Shown here piece after piece: positions 7,706 to 15,326 of a stretch of 15,326 nt of DNA. A program made the translations under genes and the position numbers. Each line of letters begins with the position of its first letter. Within the stretch, counting starts at the first letter, position 1. The DNA is taken from positions 1 through 15,326 of the forward strand of contig RBNI01003717.1 in the NCBI GenBank assembly GCA_003990745.1, read 5' to 3'. The notes beneath the pieces are model-generated. The model saw nothing but the letters and a program-made list of their open reading frames with translations. It was not told the DNA's origin and did not search any database. Origin of the DNA: Jimgerdemannia flammicorona. Lineage: Eukaryota; Mucoromycota; Endogonomycetes; Endogonales; Endogonaceae.

Positions 7706-8412
7706 TTCTACCAAGACTATTTAACATGAATAAGAATCTATACTATAGATTAATCAGCTATCTTGGATAGTGAAAGATATCCAACCATCTTGAATCCTAG
7801 ACTATTACCATTATCAACTGGACTTGAAAACAATTTGAACTAGACAATACTATACTTAGAAAAGGAGGAAAGCTTGTAATATCTGAACATAAGAAGTATT
7901 AAGTAATGAAGAAAGTATATGAACAAGGATACCTAAGAGAAACCAACATATATAATAAGACAAAAAGAACTATATAGTGTTCTAAAATAGAAAAAGACCT
8001 GCACCAATTTGTCAAAGGGTGTGACAAGTACCAAAAACAGAAACAAGATCAGCAAGACTAGGTATCTGGGTCATCAAGAATCAAATCTATCCTCTTCCAC
8101 TACATTGCAATAGATATCATTGGACCACTACCAGTAACTCTATCAGGAAACCACTATATTATAGTTATCATAGACCTCTTTACTAAATGGATAGAAGCAG
8201 GAGTATTACAAGAAGCCAATGCTCTCTCTATTACTGACTTCCTGTGCCAAGAAATCATCTGCTACTATAAGACACTAAGGCAAATTACTACAGACTGTAG
8301 CATAGAATTTGTCAGCAGATTCTATAAGATAATGTATCAGAAATATAAGATTCAGCACATCAAGACTACTACATATTACTCTCAAGAAAATAGATAGATA
8401 GAAAGAACCAAC
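7706..8412 (+). pseudogene. Gypsy pol: integrase zinc-binding and catalytic core, cut by LINE copy B
   Basis: After an indel between 7690 and 7858 the frame has codon starts equal to 1 modulo 3. The HHCC zinc region reads Y-E-Q-G-Y near 7918, where H-x3-H is expected, and C-D-K-Y at 8020-8031, where C-x2-C is expected; CAT or CAC to TAT or TAC and TGC to TAC explain all three. The catalytic core has Asp in A-I-D-I-I-G-P-L at 8113, Asp in T-T-D-C-S-I-E-F at 8293 and Glu in I-E-R-T-N at 8401, so the D, D, E triad remains. TAG at 8395 replaces the Gln usually found before this Glu. The gene is cut directly after E-R-T-N by copy B; the C-terminal domain and 3' LTR should lie beyond the window. 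Confidence 0.9.
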
Positions 8413-9478
8413 ATCTCTCTCTCCAGTAACATTTAGATTATACAACCTTTTGGCAATACTTTTGACATAGTTTCTGGAGAAAAGCTACTAGTATCATAGC
8501 AACTGATAAGCATTCCAAGGTGCATACTGGGCAGGGTGGCCTGGGTGCATTCGACCAATAGTATGTAGGGAGGAGCCCTGGCTTGGAAGGAGGCATGAGG
8601 GGCCTGCTGGCAGGAGGACATAGTAGGGGAGGAAGAAGTGCTGTAGGTCAGGGGACAGGAAGGGTGAGCTTTGTAGATAAGGTGAAGGGGGGTCAGCAGG
8701 GAGCTGGGCTGGAGGGCTGACTCAGGAGGGGCAAGGAGATGGTGAAGACTATAGGACAGCAGACTCAAGAGAGAGTCTCTCTGGGGGGTTGGAGTAGTGA
8801 GGCTGGTGGTGTAGTGGCTGAGAGGGTGACTGTTGATGAGGGTGTGATAGGCAATCAGAAAAAAAATCTAGATAGAACTGCTGATGGTGGACTGAGCAGT
8901 AGGAAGGGCACAAGGCCTAGTAATCTGGCAGATAGTGTAATGGAACTGGTAGTAGCACTATTACTCAAGAAGTCAATCTTAGAGTTTGCAGTCACCTTGT
9001 ACTTCTGGGGCTTAGCAGTGATAGTGAAAATGGTCCTGGGGCTAATTGCTAAGTAGGTGGCTGGAGCAGTATTTATGAAGTTCCTGAAGGGGCTGGAAGG
9101 AGTAGAGGTGGGCTTTAAGGAGGCTGGACCATTGGAGGAGGCACTGAAGGTAGAGTTGACAGTTGGTGAGATGTGTGTTCTGATGGCATACTACTTGAGG
9201 TGAGACCTCAGGATAGTGCAACTACTAGTGAAGGGGGTGCCTACAGTGACTACTGAGGAGACAAGGAGGAGAGTTGTAGAAGTTATGGCTAAGTATGGTA
9301 AGGTAGTCAATGTTGGATTCTGGGTCTAAGAGGGTACCTCTTTTAGGACTGGAGATGTTGATATTCGAATCTGGTTGGCAGAGAAGGAAGCTACTAAGAA
9401 GGCTAGAGACTGGCCTTCAGTGATGGTATGGGGGGCTTTCTTGTGTAAGGTGATAGGAGTAAAGGAGAGTGAGGAGGC
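8413..9478 (+). mobile_element. LINE copy B: 5' part, interrupted by copy C
   Basis: The 5' end is defined by the atct start shared with A and C. Sequence is collinear with the first kilobase of copy C up to about 9478, where the 5' end of copy C begins. The remainder of B is expected to the right of copy C, outside the window. B and A share differences from C that RIP does not explain, for example Asp-Lys-x-Ser-Lys against Asn-Glu-His-Pro-Glu just after the start codon, so A and B look like one subfamily. Confidence 0.88.
8496..9478 (+). pseudogene. LINE copy B ORF1, N-terminal part
   Basis: The start codon position holds ATA at 8496. The frame then stays collinear with ORF1 of copy C for about 327 codons, with TAG, TGA and TAA stops, including TAA at 9327 where A and C have TGA. 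The RRM-like region retains D-W-P-S-V-M-V-W-G-A-F-L-C-K-V at about 9408-9452, the best preserved version of this segment in the window. The open stretch 8739-9056 is the longest intact part. The 3' portion is displaced by copy C. Confidence 0.82.
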
Positions 9479-9561
9479 ATCTTTTTCTCCAGTAATATTC
9501 AGGTTACACAACCTTTTGGCAATACTTTCGACACAGTTTCTGGAGACAAGCTACTAGTATC
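9479..9561 (+). promoter_or_regulatory. LINE copy C 5' leader
   Basis: Eighty-three bases from the shared 5' terminus to the ORF1 ATG. The first 15 are pyrimidine-rich in all three copies. Because three copies share the same 5' end, full-length transcripts must start here or just upstream, so an internal or downstream promoter is implied. A short perfect inverted repeat, aggtt-acac-aacct, lies near 9501-9514 and is broken by G-to-A in A and B. No TATA-like element was identified. Confidence 0.5.
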
Positions 9562-11634
9562 ATGACAACCAATGAGCATCCTGAGGTGCATACTGGGCAG
9601 GGTGGCCCTGGAGTGTTTGAATGGCAGCAAGTGGAGAGAGGCCAAGGCTTGGGGGGAAGTATGAGAGGTCTGCTGGTGAGAGGATATGGTGAAGGAGGAG
9701 GCAGAGCTGGAGGTCAAGGGTCTGGTAGAGTGAGCTTTGCGGAGAAGGTGAAGGGAGGACAGCAGGGAGCTGGACTGGAGAGCTGGCTGAGGAGGGGGAA
9801 GGGGCCAGTGAGGGCTACAAGGCAGCAGCCTCTTGGGGGTACCTCCCTGGAGGGCCATAGGGGTGGAGCTGGGGGAGTAGTAGCTGAGGCGGGGACTGCT
9901 GATGGAGGTGTGATGGGCAATTTGGAAAAAAATCTAGATGGGACTGCTGATGGTGGGCTGAGCAGTGGGAAGGGCACAAGGCCCAGAGACTTGGTGGATA
10001 GTGTAACAGGACTAGCAGTGGCCCCATTACTCAAGAAGTCGATCTTGGAATTTGTAGTTACAATGTGTTTCAGGGGCTTGGTGGTGATGGCAAAAATAGT
10101 TCTAGGGCTAATCATGAAGCAGATGAGTGGTGTGGCATCTATTAAGTTCCTGAAGGGCCTTGAAAGAGTGGAGGTGGGATTTGAGGAGGTGGGGCCATTG
10201 GAGGAGGCTTTAAAGACTAGGATAATAGTGGGTAAGATGTGTGTACCAATGGTGAGATGCCTGAGGTGGGACCCAAGAGTAGTGCAGCTTTTGGTGAAAG
10301 GAGTTCTCACTGTTACTGCAGTAGAGATGAGGAAGAGAGTTGAAGAGATCATGGCAGAGTATAGAGAGGTAGTCGATATTGAGTTCAGTGTATGAGAAGG
10401 AACCTCTCTCCGAACAGGGGATATTGATATCAGGATTCAGTTGGCAGGGAGGGAGGCTACTGGGAAGGCTCAGGACTGACCCTCAGTGATGATGTGGAGG
10501 ACTTTCTTGTGCAAGGTGACCAGAGTGAAGGGGAGTGAGGAGGAGGAGGAGGATTTGTTGGAAGCACTGGAGGAGATGAGTGGGGCAGTAGAGAGGAGGG
10601 TGAAGGTATGAAAGGCATTTGAGGAGTTGACACACCTTGAAGTGGTTAGAGGGAAGTGAGTCCACATCAATAAGGAGGTGTGGGAGAGGTCCCAAGGGAG
10701 CCAAAGGCAGAGGGAGTTGTTGGAGAAAATGGGGGCAGAGGTGAAGAGGAAGAAAGGAGGTAGTGCAACTACTGGGGGTACTGAGGTGAGTGTCTGGGCT
10801 GCTGGCAGTGGAGAGAATGAGGAGGGGAGTCTGGAGGAGGCTGAGAAGGTGCCAAGTAAGAACCCTTATGAGGATGGCACATTTGAGGTTTGGGAGGAAA
10901 CCTGGGAGGATTTACCTTCTCCCTCCCCCCTTATCAGGAGGGGACCAGTGGTGAGAGGTAGGGTGGTGGAGGATGTGCTGATGTGCAGTGCTCAGCAGGT
11001 GTGCTTTGGAGTCCCAAATGTGGAGAAGGGGGAATTGGTAGAGGCAACTGGTAAAGAAGAATTGGTGGATGTCCCAGAGAAGGAATGGAATGAGTTGGTG
11101 AGTATAGGGGCTGATACTACAATGTTGGATGGAGGGAGGCCAGCAACCCCAGAAGGGAAGGAGGTGGGGAATTTACTCTGGGTGTACCGGATGATGAACA
11201 ACTTAACAGTGGAAGAACTGGGGGAAGTGGACCTCAGAGTGATGAGTAATGAGCATTGGGCAAGGATTCTACAGGGTGAGGGAGTGGTGGCAGCATTGAA
11301 GGTAGAAATTCTAGTGGTATACTTAGAGAAGAAGGGATATGAGGTCGATAAGGAGAGGGAGGCTGCTCTGGCAGTTGTGGCAGATGAGCAGGCTGCCCAC
11401 TGTTGGGCTAAGCGGCATGGACTGCAGCTCTGACAAGAGACTTGCTTGGAGTACTATGAGGAGTTTAAGGAAAAGAAGGATGGAGAGATGACTGAGATCC
11501 TGGCTGAATTGGAGGCTAAGAGGGCCGAGGAGGCAGAAGCTATTGCAGAGTGCAACCTGGATAGGGCTCAGGAGGAAGTGAACATAGAGCAGTAGAGGAA
11601 TCATTTGAAACTTTATAATCTTCCTTATGAATAG
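9562..11634 (+). pseudogene. LINE copy C ORF1 (RNA-binding protein candidate)
   Basis: ATG at 9562 is intact here but ATA in copies A and B. The frame runs without indel to TAG at 11593 or TAG at 11632 (677 or 690 codons). Internal stops are all TGA: 10393, 10477, 10609, 10657 and 11431. Comparison with A and B shows that at least 10477, 10657 and 11431 were TGG (Trp). Residues 1-130 are Gly-rich and probably disordered. Residues about 237-320 (D-P-x-V-V-Q-L-L-V-K-G-V, then a helix, V-V-D-I, G-D-I-D-I-R-I) have the strand-helix-strand order of an RRM, as in L1-type ORF1 proteins. The last 110 residues are highly charged and could form a coiled coil. I see no classical CCHC knuckle. Expected role: binding of LINE RNA in the RNP. 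Family identity is not recognised from sequence alone. Confidence 0.82.
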
Positions 11635-14600
11635 TACAACCAACATTTTCTCATTGAACATGAATGGGCTATGGAGGTCTTTCTGGCATCAGAACATTTT
11701 TACTTGGCTAAAGGGATTGGAGGCTGATCTCTTTCTTTTGCAGGATGTCAGATGTGAGGATGACTTGGAGGGACTAGATTGGACAAAGGAATGGGGAGAG
11801 GAGGCAGTTTGGATAGGGAAGGTTGGAATTCTGGTTCAGAGGGGCAGAGGGGAGATCTGGGATGTGAGGAACTGGGGGGACAGGCTGGTTTGGGGAGAAT
11901 GAATATGAGCAGAATGGGAGCCAACTATAGTGGGTTCCTGCTACTACCCTGCTGTGAGGATTGAGTATGTAGAGTGGGTGAAGGGCCTCAGAGAAAGTGG
12001 GGTCCTAGCAGAGGTGGGTATAGACTTGCTTGGTGGGGATTTCAATATGGTCAGAGATGCACTGGTGGATAGAACCAACAGAGGGTGGGGGGCTAAGAGT
12101 AGGAGTGGAGGGCTGGAGGTATGGGAGAAAGTGGAAAGGTTAAGTGCTCTGGTGGATGCTGGTAGGGAGATTTGGGGTGACAGGAGGGTGTACATGCATT
12201 GGACAGGAGGCCTGGGGACAAGGATTGACTGGATCTTGACAGTGAGTTACTGGGGCCTCGATGTGTGGAAGTCATTGGAGGTTAAGTGGTATCTATGGTC
12301 AGATCATTAGGGTTTGTTAGGGTAGGGACATTTTGGGGGGAGTGGGGATGGGCCTGGACATTAGTGCCTCAATTCCTCATTGCTGGCTGATAAGATGTTG
12401 TGGGATAAATGGGCGATAGAGATTTGACAGAAGGTAGAGGGCTGGATCCAGGAGGGTGTCCTGGTCAGAGCCAGGTGGTTGAGGTTGAAAGATGCTGCCA
12501 GGGCCTACTGGAGTGAGGCCAGTAAAGTGGCTGGAAGATAGAGGAGAAGAAAGGGGAGATGGGCTTTTGCTAGATTGGCTAGGCTTTTGGAGGTTTGGGC
12601 TGATCTGGTGATGCAAGAGGAGGGGGAGGACTGGAGAGTAATGTAGGTGAAAATGGAGATTGGGGAATTACAACTGGTACTGAGGGACAAGGAGAAAGCA
12701 CAAGCATAGGGACTGATGGCTAGGTTACGATGGCAGGGGCAGGAGGAAGGAGAAAGGCCCTCGAAGTATCTCATGAGGGCACTTAGGGCAAGGAGGGTGA
12801 AGCAGAGATGAGAGGGAGTAGAGGTACCTGATAGTGTACTAGTACATGGTATACAAGATATCCTCGGAGTGTTGAAGGGGTGCTGGAGTGGACTTTGGAG
12901 TGAGGAGGAGGATGGGGCCAATGATGCCACCATTGACTATGCTCTGGAGGACTGGTACCCACTGCAAGTAGAAGGACTGGGTAACTTGGTATCACTAGTT
13001 CAGGAGGAGGAGGTTCACTAGGTTCTTGCTGCAACTACTTTGGGCATAGTACTGGGGGAGGATGGTCTGCCCTGGGACTTCTGGAAGAAGATGGTGGGAG
13101 TTCCTGGAATACTGAGAGAGTTGATGGTACTGTGCGATCTGATACTATAGTCTGGGAGATGGGTGGGGGAGCAGGATCTAGGGCTGGTGATGCTAATTTT
13201 CAAGAACAAAGGGAGGAGGGAGGACTGGAAGAACTGGAGGCCAATTATGCTGCTGGATATGGACAGAAAGTTGGTCACTAAGATAGTGGTTGCTAGACTG
13301 CAGAGAGTGGCCCAGTAGGTCCTGAGTGAGGAGCAGTGTGGCTTTGTGGGAGGTCAGCTTATTAGAGATGGTACAGCTTGGGTACATGGGGTTATTGAGG
13401 GGGCACGGGTATGTGGACTGGATGGTTGACTGATCTTTCTGGATCAGGAAAAGACATATGACCATGTGCATCGAGCCTGGTTGGCAAGGGTACTGGATAG
13501 AATCAGTGTACATTCTCAGTTCAGGAAAGCGATGATCAGTCTACTGGAAAGAAGTAGGGCTGCCCTCATTTGTAATGGACATAGAGGAGTGGCCTTTTCC
13601 CTGGGCAGGGGAGTACCTCAGGGTGACCCTCTATTCTCCATTTTGTATGCTCTGTCCTTGGAGCCGCTGTTGGATAGGATTCAAAGGAAAATAGTTGGGC
13701 TTTCCATCTATAGCATTGGGTGGAAGGTTGGTGCCTTTGCAGACGATATGGTGATTGGTCTGAGATTGATTGAGGATGTCGTGGAGCTCAAGGAGACAGT
13801 AGAATGGTATGAGGTACACTCTGGAGCTCAGCTCAATTGGCACAAGTGTGAAACAATGGTGTTAGATAACAGACTAGTGGGAGGGGACATCATTGGAACA
13901 ATTGTCCTGGTGGGGGAGGCAGTGTGGTACCTGGGTATATATCTGTCAGTCTATGGGTCAGTCCTTCTGAGACCTTGGTGGGAGCAGAGAATTGCAATCT
14001 GAGGGGAAGCTTTGTAGAGTTGGGGTGGCTGCCACTTGTCTTTGATGGGGTGCATCTCAATTCTGAACACTTACTGACTTCTGAAGCTGTGGTACTTGGC
14101 ATACCACCTGGACTTCCCAGCCTGGGTGGTGAAGAGGTTGATGAAACTGGCCAAGGGGTGGATCTGGGCTGGAAGATGGAGTCAGATCAGTTGGGAGGTT
14201 ATGTCATTACCAGTGGCTAGAGGGGGCCTTGGGCTGGTTGACTTCCCGAAGCAGCTATTCTGCTTACATGCATGGTGGCTGAAGAGAGTGGTAGAGTTGA
14301 GTGGGGGTAGCTGGGTCTCCCTGATGTAGAAGGTTTGGAAGATGAGGGCATCGCCGAGAGGCTCTACAGGAGATCTACTATCCTTGGTCAGACTTCAGAA
14401 CATTGGAAGAATACGATTCAAAGGTTTCTGGTGGGGAGTGGCTGATAGCACTTACCATATTGGAGTTCATTAGTATGAGAATGAAGGAGAGGAGCTATGG
14501 GATCCAGCTATGTAGAGATGGGACCGAGTACTGTTGCGGAGTGCTCCCCTTATGGATTTTGATATCAGCGATAGAGTGGAGTATCAGAGGGGACCAGGTC

Positions 14601-15283
14601 AGGACCTTTGGCCTAGAGGCTGACAACTAGCAGGTATAGGCAAGGAGTGAGACTGGAGTGGTATTTGGGCTTGGAGTGATAGAGTGTGATGTTGGATGCT
14701 GCCAAAGTATTGGGTGGTATGGTGGTGGATACTGAGGAGGAATATCATGCTCAACTTCCATTCAGGGCACCTTGTTGAAGGAGGGAGCTTTGACTGTGAG
14801 GAGTGCCACAATGTAGGACAGGAGGGGGGATATGTATAGATGCCTGAATATTAGCTGGGGGAATGCGAGGTGCTGGGGGACTTTTGGTTAGCAGTTGGGG
14901 ATCCACTTAGTGTAGAGCATAGGATAGATAGTGAGCGAGATTAGTGGGAGGATTTGAAGGACAGATTGGTAGGAGGGGTTAGTAATGAGTGGCTCACCTT
15001 GGGGTGAGTATTGGCAGTTTGGGTGGGGTTAGCTAGCCACTGGTTGTTTGTTTTCGAAGATGGGAGGAGCTTGAGTTTGGGGGCACGGGTGTTGCGGTGG
15101 CAGGAGTTGATGGAGGATATAATGACAGGCTGGTGGTATGGCTGGAGTCCACAAAGAGGTCAGCGGTGTCGATTGGTGGAGACAATTTGTCAGAGAAGTA
15201 GGAGGAGAGTAAGGGTAGTAGATGGGAGAGTAGTTTTTATATGGGAGAGTGTGGGAGGGGACCCTCCAGTGGGGATTGGGTAG
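11627..15283 (+). pseudogene. LINE copy C ORF2: APE endonuclease and reverse transcriptase
   Basis: The frame from ATG 11627 to TAG 15281 is 1218 codons and contains no frameshift, but about 26 in-frame TAG or TGA codons and no TAA. Residues 6-227 form the APE-like endonuclease: N-I-F-S-L-N-M-N-G-L, L-L-Q-D-V-R (Asp at 11744 where Glu is usual), G-G-D-F-N-M-V with Asp at 12038, R-I-D-W-I, and S-D-H ending at 12307. The RT spans about residues 530-830: N-W-R-P-I at 13232, L-D-Q-E-K-T-Y-D at 13439, V-P-Q-G-D-P at 13613, F-A-D-D at 13736-13747. K-L-W-Y-L-A near 14090 and G-G-L-G-L-V-D at 14222 mark the thumb region seen in LINE RTs. A C-terminal zinc motif has Cys at 14795, 14804 and 14864, with Tyr at 14849 for His. 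It would nick target DNA and prime reverse transcription if intact. No RNase H domain was recognised. Confidence 0.93.
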
Positions 15284-15318
15284 TGGGAGGGGAGCATATA
15301 TGTAATTATCAATAGACT
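15284..15318 (+). other. LINE copy C 3' UTR
   Basis: Thirty-five bases between the ORF2 stop and the A run. It contains AATAGA at 15311-15316, one change from AATAAA, very close to the tail. It differs in length and sequence from the 76-base 3' UTR of copy D. Confidence 0.5.
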
Positions 15319-15326
15319 AAAAAAAA
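15319..15326 (+). repeat. Start of poly(A) tail of LINE copy C
   Basis: Eight A residues reach the window edge. Position after the ORF2 end and short 3' UTR fits a poly(A) tail. Its length and the target-site duplication, which should repeat copy B sequence ending near 9478, lie outside. Confidence 0.65.

Larger units (their letters stand above)
20..8412 (+). mobile_element. Degenerate Ty3/Gypsy LTR retrotransposon carrying a dUTPase domain, split by LINE insertions
   Basis: The element survives as three collinear blocks: 20-2772, 3420-4187 and about 7607-8412. Conceptual translation gives gag, protease, dUTPase, reverse transcriptase, the end of RNase H and integrase. RNase H before integrase is the Ty3/Gypsy order. 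Base composition is AT-rich and unlike the LINE copies, and I found no CpG in any block. Frames are mostly continuous but contain dozens of stops that fit CAA or CAG to TAA or TAG changes. There are a few single-base indels, near 1132 and 4105 and between 7690 and 7858. Most of RNase H is deleted at the junction with LINE copy A. LTRs, primer-binding site and polypurine tract are not in the window. The element cannot act on its own. Confidence 0.93.
9479..15326 (+). mobile_element. LINE copy C: essentially full-length APE-type non-LTR retrotransposon
   Basis: Copy C contains a leader of about 83 bases, ORF1, ORF2, a short 3' UTR and at least eight terminal A residues at the window edge. Endonuclease and RT motifs show a LINE of the APE type. 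RT features such as N-W-R-P-I, G-F-V-G-G, L-D-Q-E-K-T-Y-D and F-A-D-D, with no visible RNase H, fit the broad L1/Tx1-like group better than Tad elements, but clade assignment needs a tree. It is inserted into ORF1 of copy B, so it is younger than B. It has about 36 CpGs, far more per kilobase than A or the Gypsy host. Around 30 nonsense codons but no frameshift were found, so it is dead by point mutation. Confidence 0.92.

Noticed and set aside
20..8412. Long terminal repeats of the Gypsy element
   Set aside because: No repeated pair of several hundred bases flanks the coding blocks within the window; both ends of the element appear to be outside.
9714..10352. Long open frame on the minus strand (212 codons), with others at 7191-7559 and 12505-12933
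   Set aside because: They lie antisense to LINE ORFs, are rich in Ser, Pro, Leu and Thr as expected for the complement of a GA-rich coding strand, and show no domain motif.
14330..14790. RNase H domain after the LINE reverse transcriptase
   Set aside because: The region reads in frame but shows none of the expected acidic motif pattern (D...E...D with T-D-G-S-like start); it looks like the ordinary linker between thumb and CCHC motif.
9562..15283. TGA read as Trp (alternative genetic code), because many ORF1 stops of copy C are TGA at Trp positions
   Set aside because: TAG also interrupts the same frames at Gln and Trp positions, TGG is still frequent, and other copies have TGG or TAA at these sites. 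Transition mutation explains all of it.
1..15326. CRISPR arrays, tRNA, rRNA or bacterial operon features
   Set aside because: No regular spaced repeats, cloverleaf-like sequences or ribosome binding site patterns were seen; the content is eukaryotic retroelements.

Overview
This window contains no recognisable host gene. It is a nest of decayed retrotransposons, all on the + strand, in a eukaryotic genome. A filamentous fungus is the best guess. Coding frames stay almost free of indels while being full of TAG, TAA and TGA codons at expected Gln, Trp or Arg positions. CpG is depleted or absent, and C-to-T and G-to-A changes appear on both strands. That is the signature of repeat-induced point mutation (RIP) or a similar CpA/CpG-directed process acting on repeats. 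I did not run a similarity search, so the host and exact clades are unproven.

The oldest layer is one Ty3/Gypsy LTR retrotransposon, present as three blocks (20-2772, 3420-4187 and about 7607-8412). They read in order: gag with a mutated CCHC knuckle, aspartic protease, a Cys/His-containing spacer, a dUTPase domain with all five motifs of the trimeric family, reverse transcriptase, the last codons of RNase H, and integrase. I found no CpG in these roughly 4.3 kb. No LTR, primer-binding site or polypurine tract is in view; both ends lie outside the window.

Four APE-type non-LTR (LINE) copies of related subfamilies lie in this host element. Copy D (2773-3419) is a 5'-truncated tail with 35 uninterrupted A residues and a perfect 16-bp target-site duplication, inserted inside the RT domain. 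Copy A (4188 to about 7606) has a complete 5' end but lost its 3' part together with most of the Gypsy RNase H. Copy B (8413-9478) entered the integrase gene directly after the catalytic Glu. Copy C (9479-15326) is essentially full length and is inserted into ORF1 of copy B. A 19-A run at position 1 is probably the tail of a fifth insertion.

Copy C shows the LINE layout: a short 5' leader of about 83 bp, ORF1 (about 677 to 690 codons, with an RRM-like segment), ORF2 (1218 codons: APE endonuclease, reverse transcriptase, C-terminal CCHC), a short 3' UTR and an A tail. ORF1 and ORF2 meet at ATGAATAG, where the ORF2 ATG overlaps an ORF1-frame stop. None of the copies can make a full protein from the sequence shown. 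CpG density rises with the relative age expected from nesting (Gypsy 0, A about 2, B about 2 in 1.1 kb, C about 36 in 5.8 kb), so the window records a sequence of insertions.
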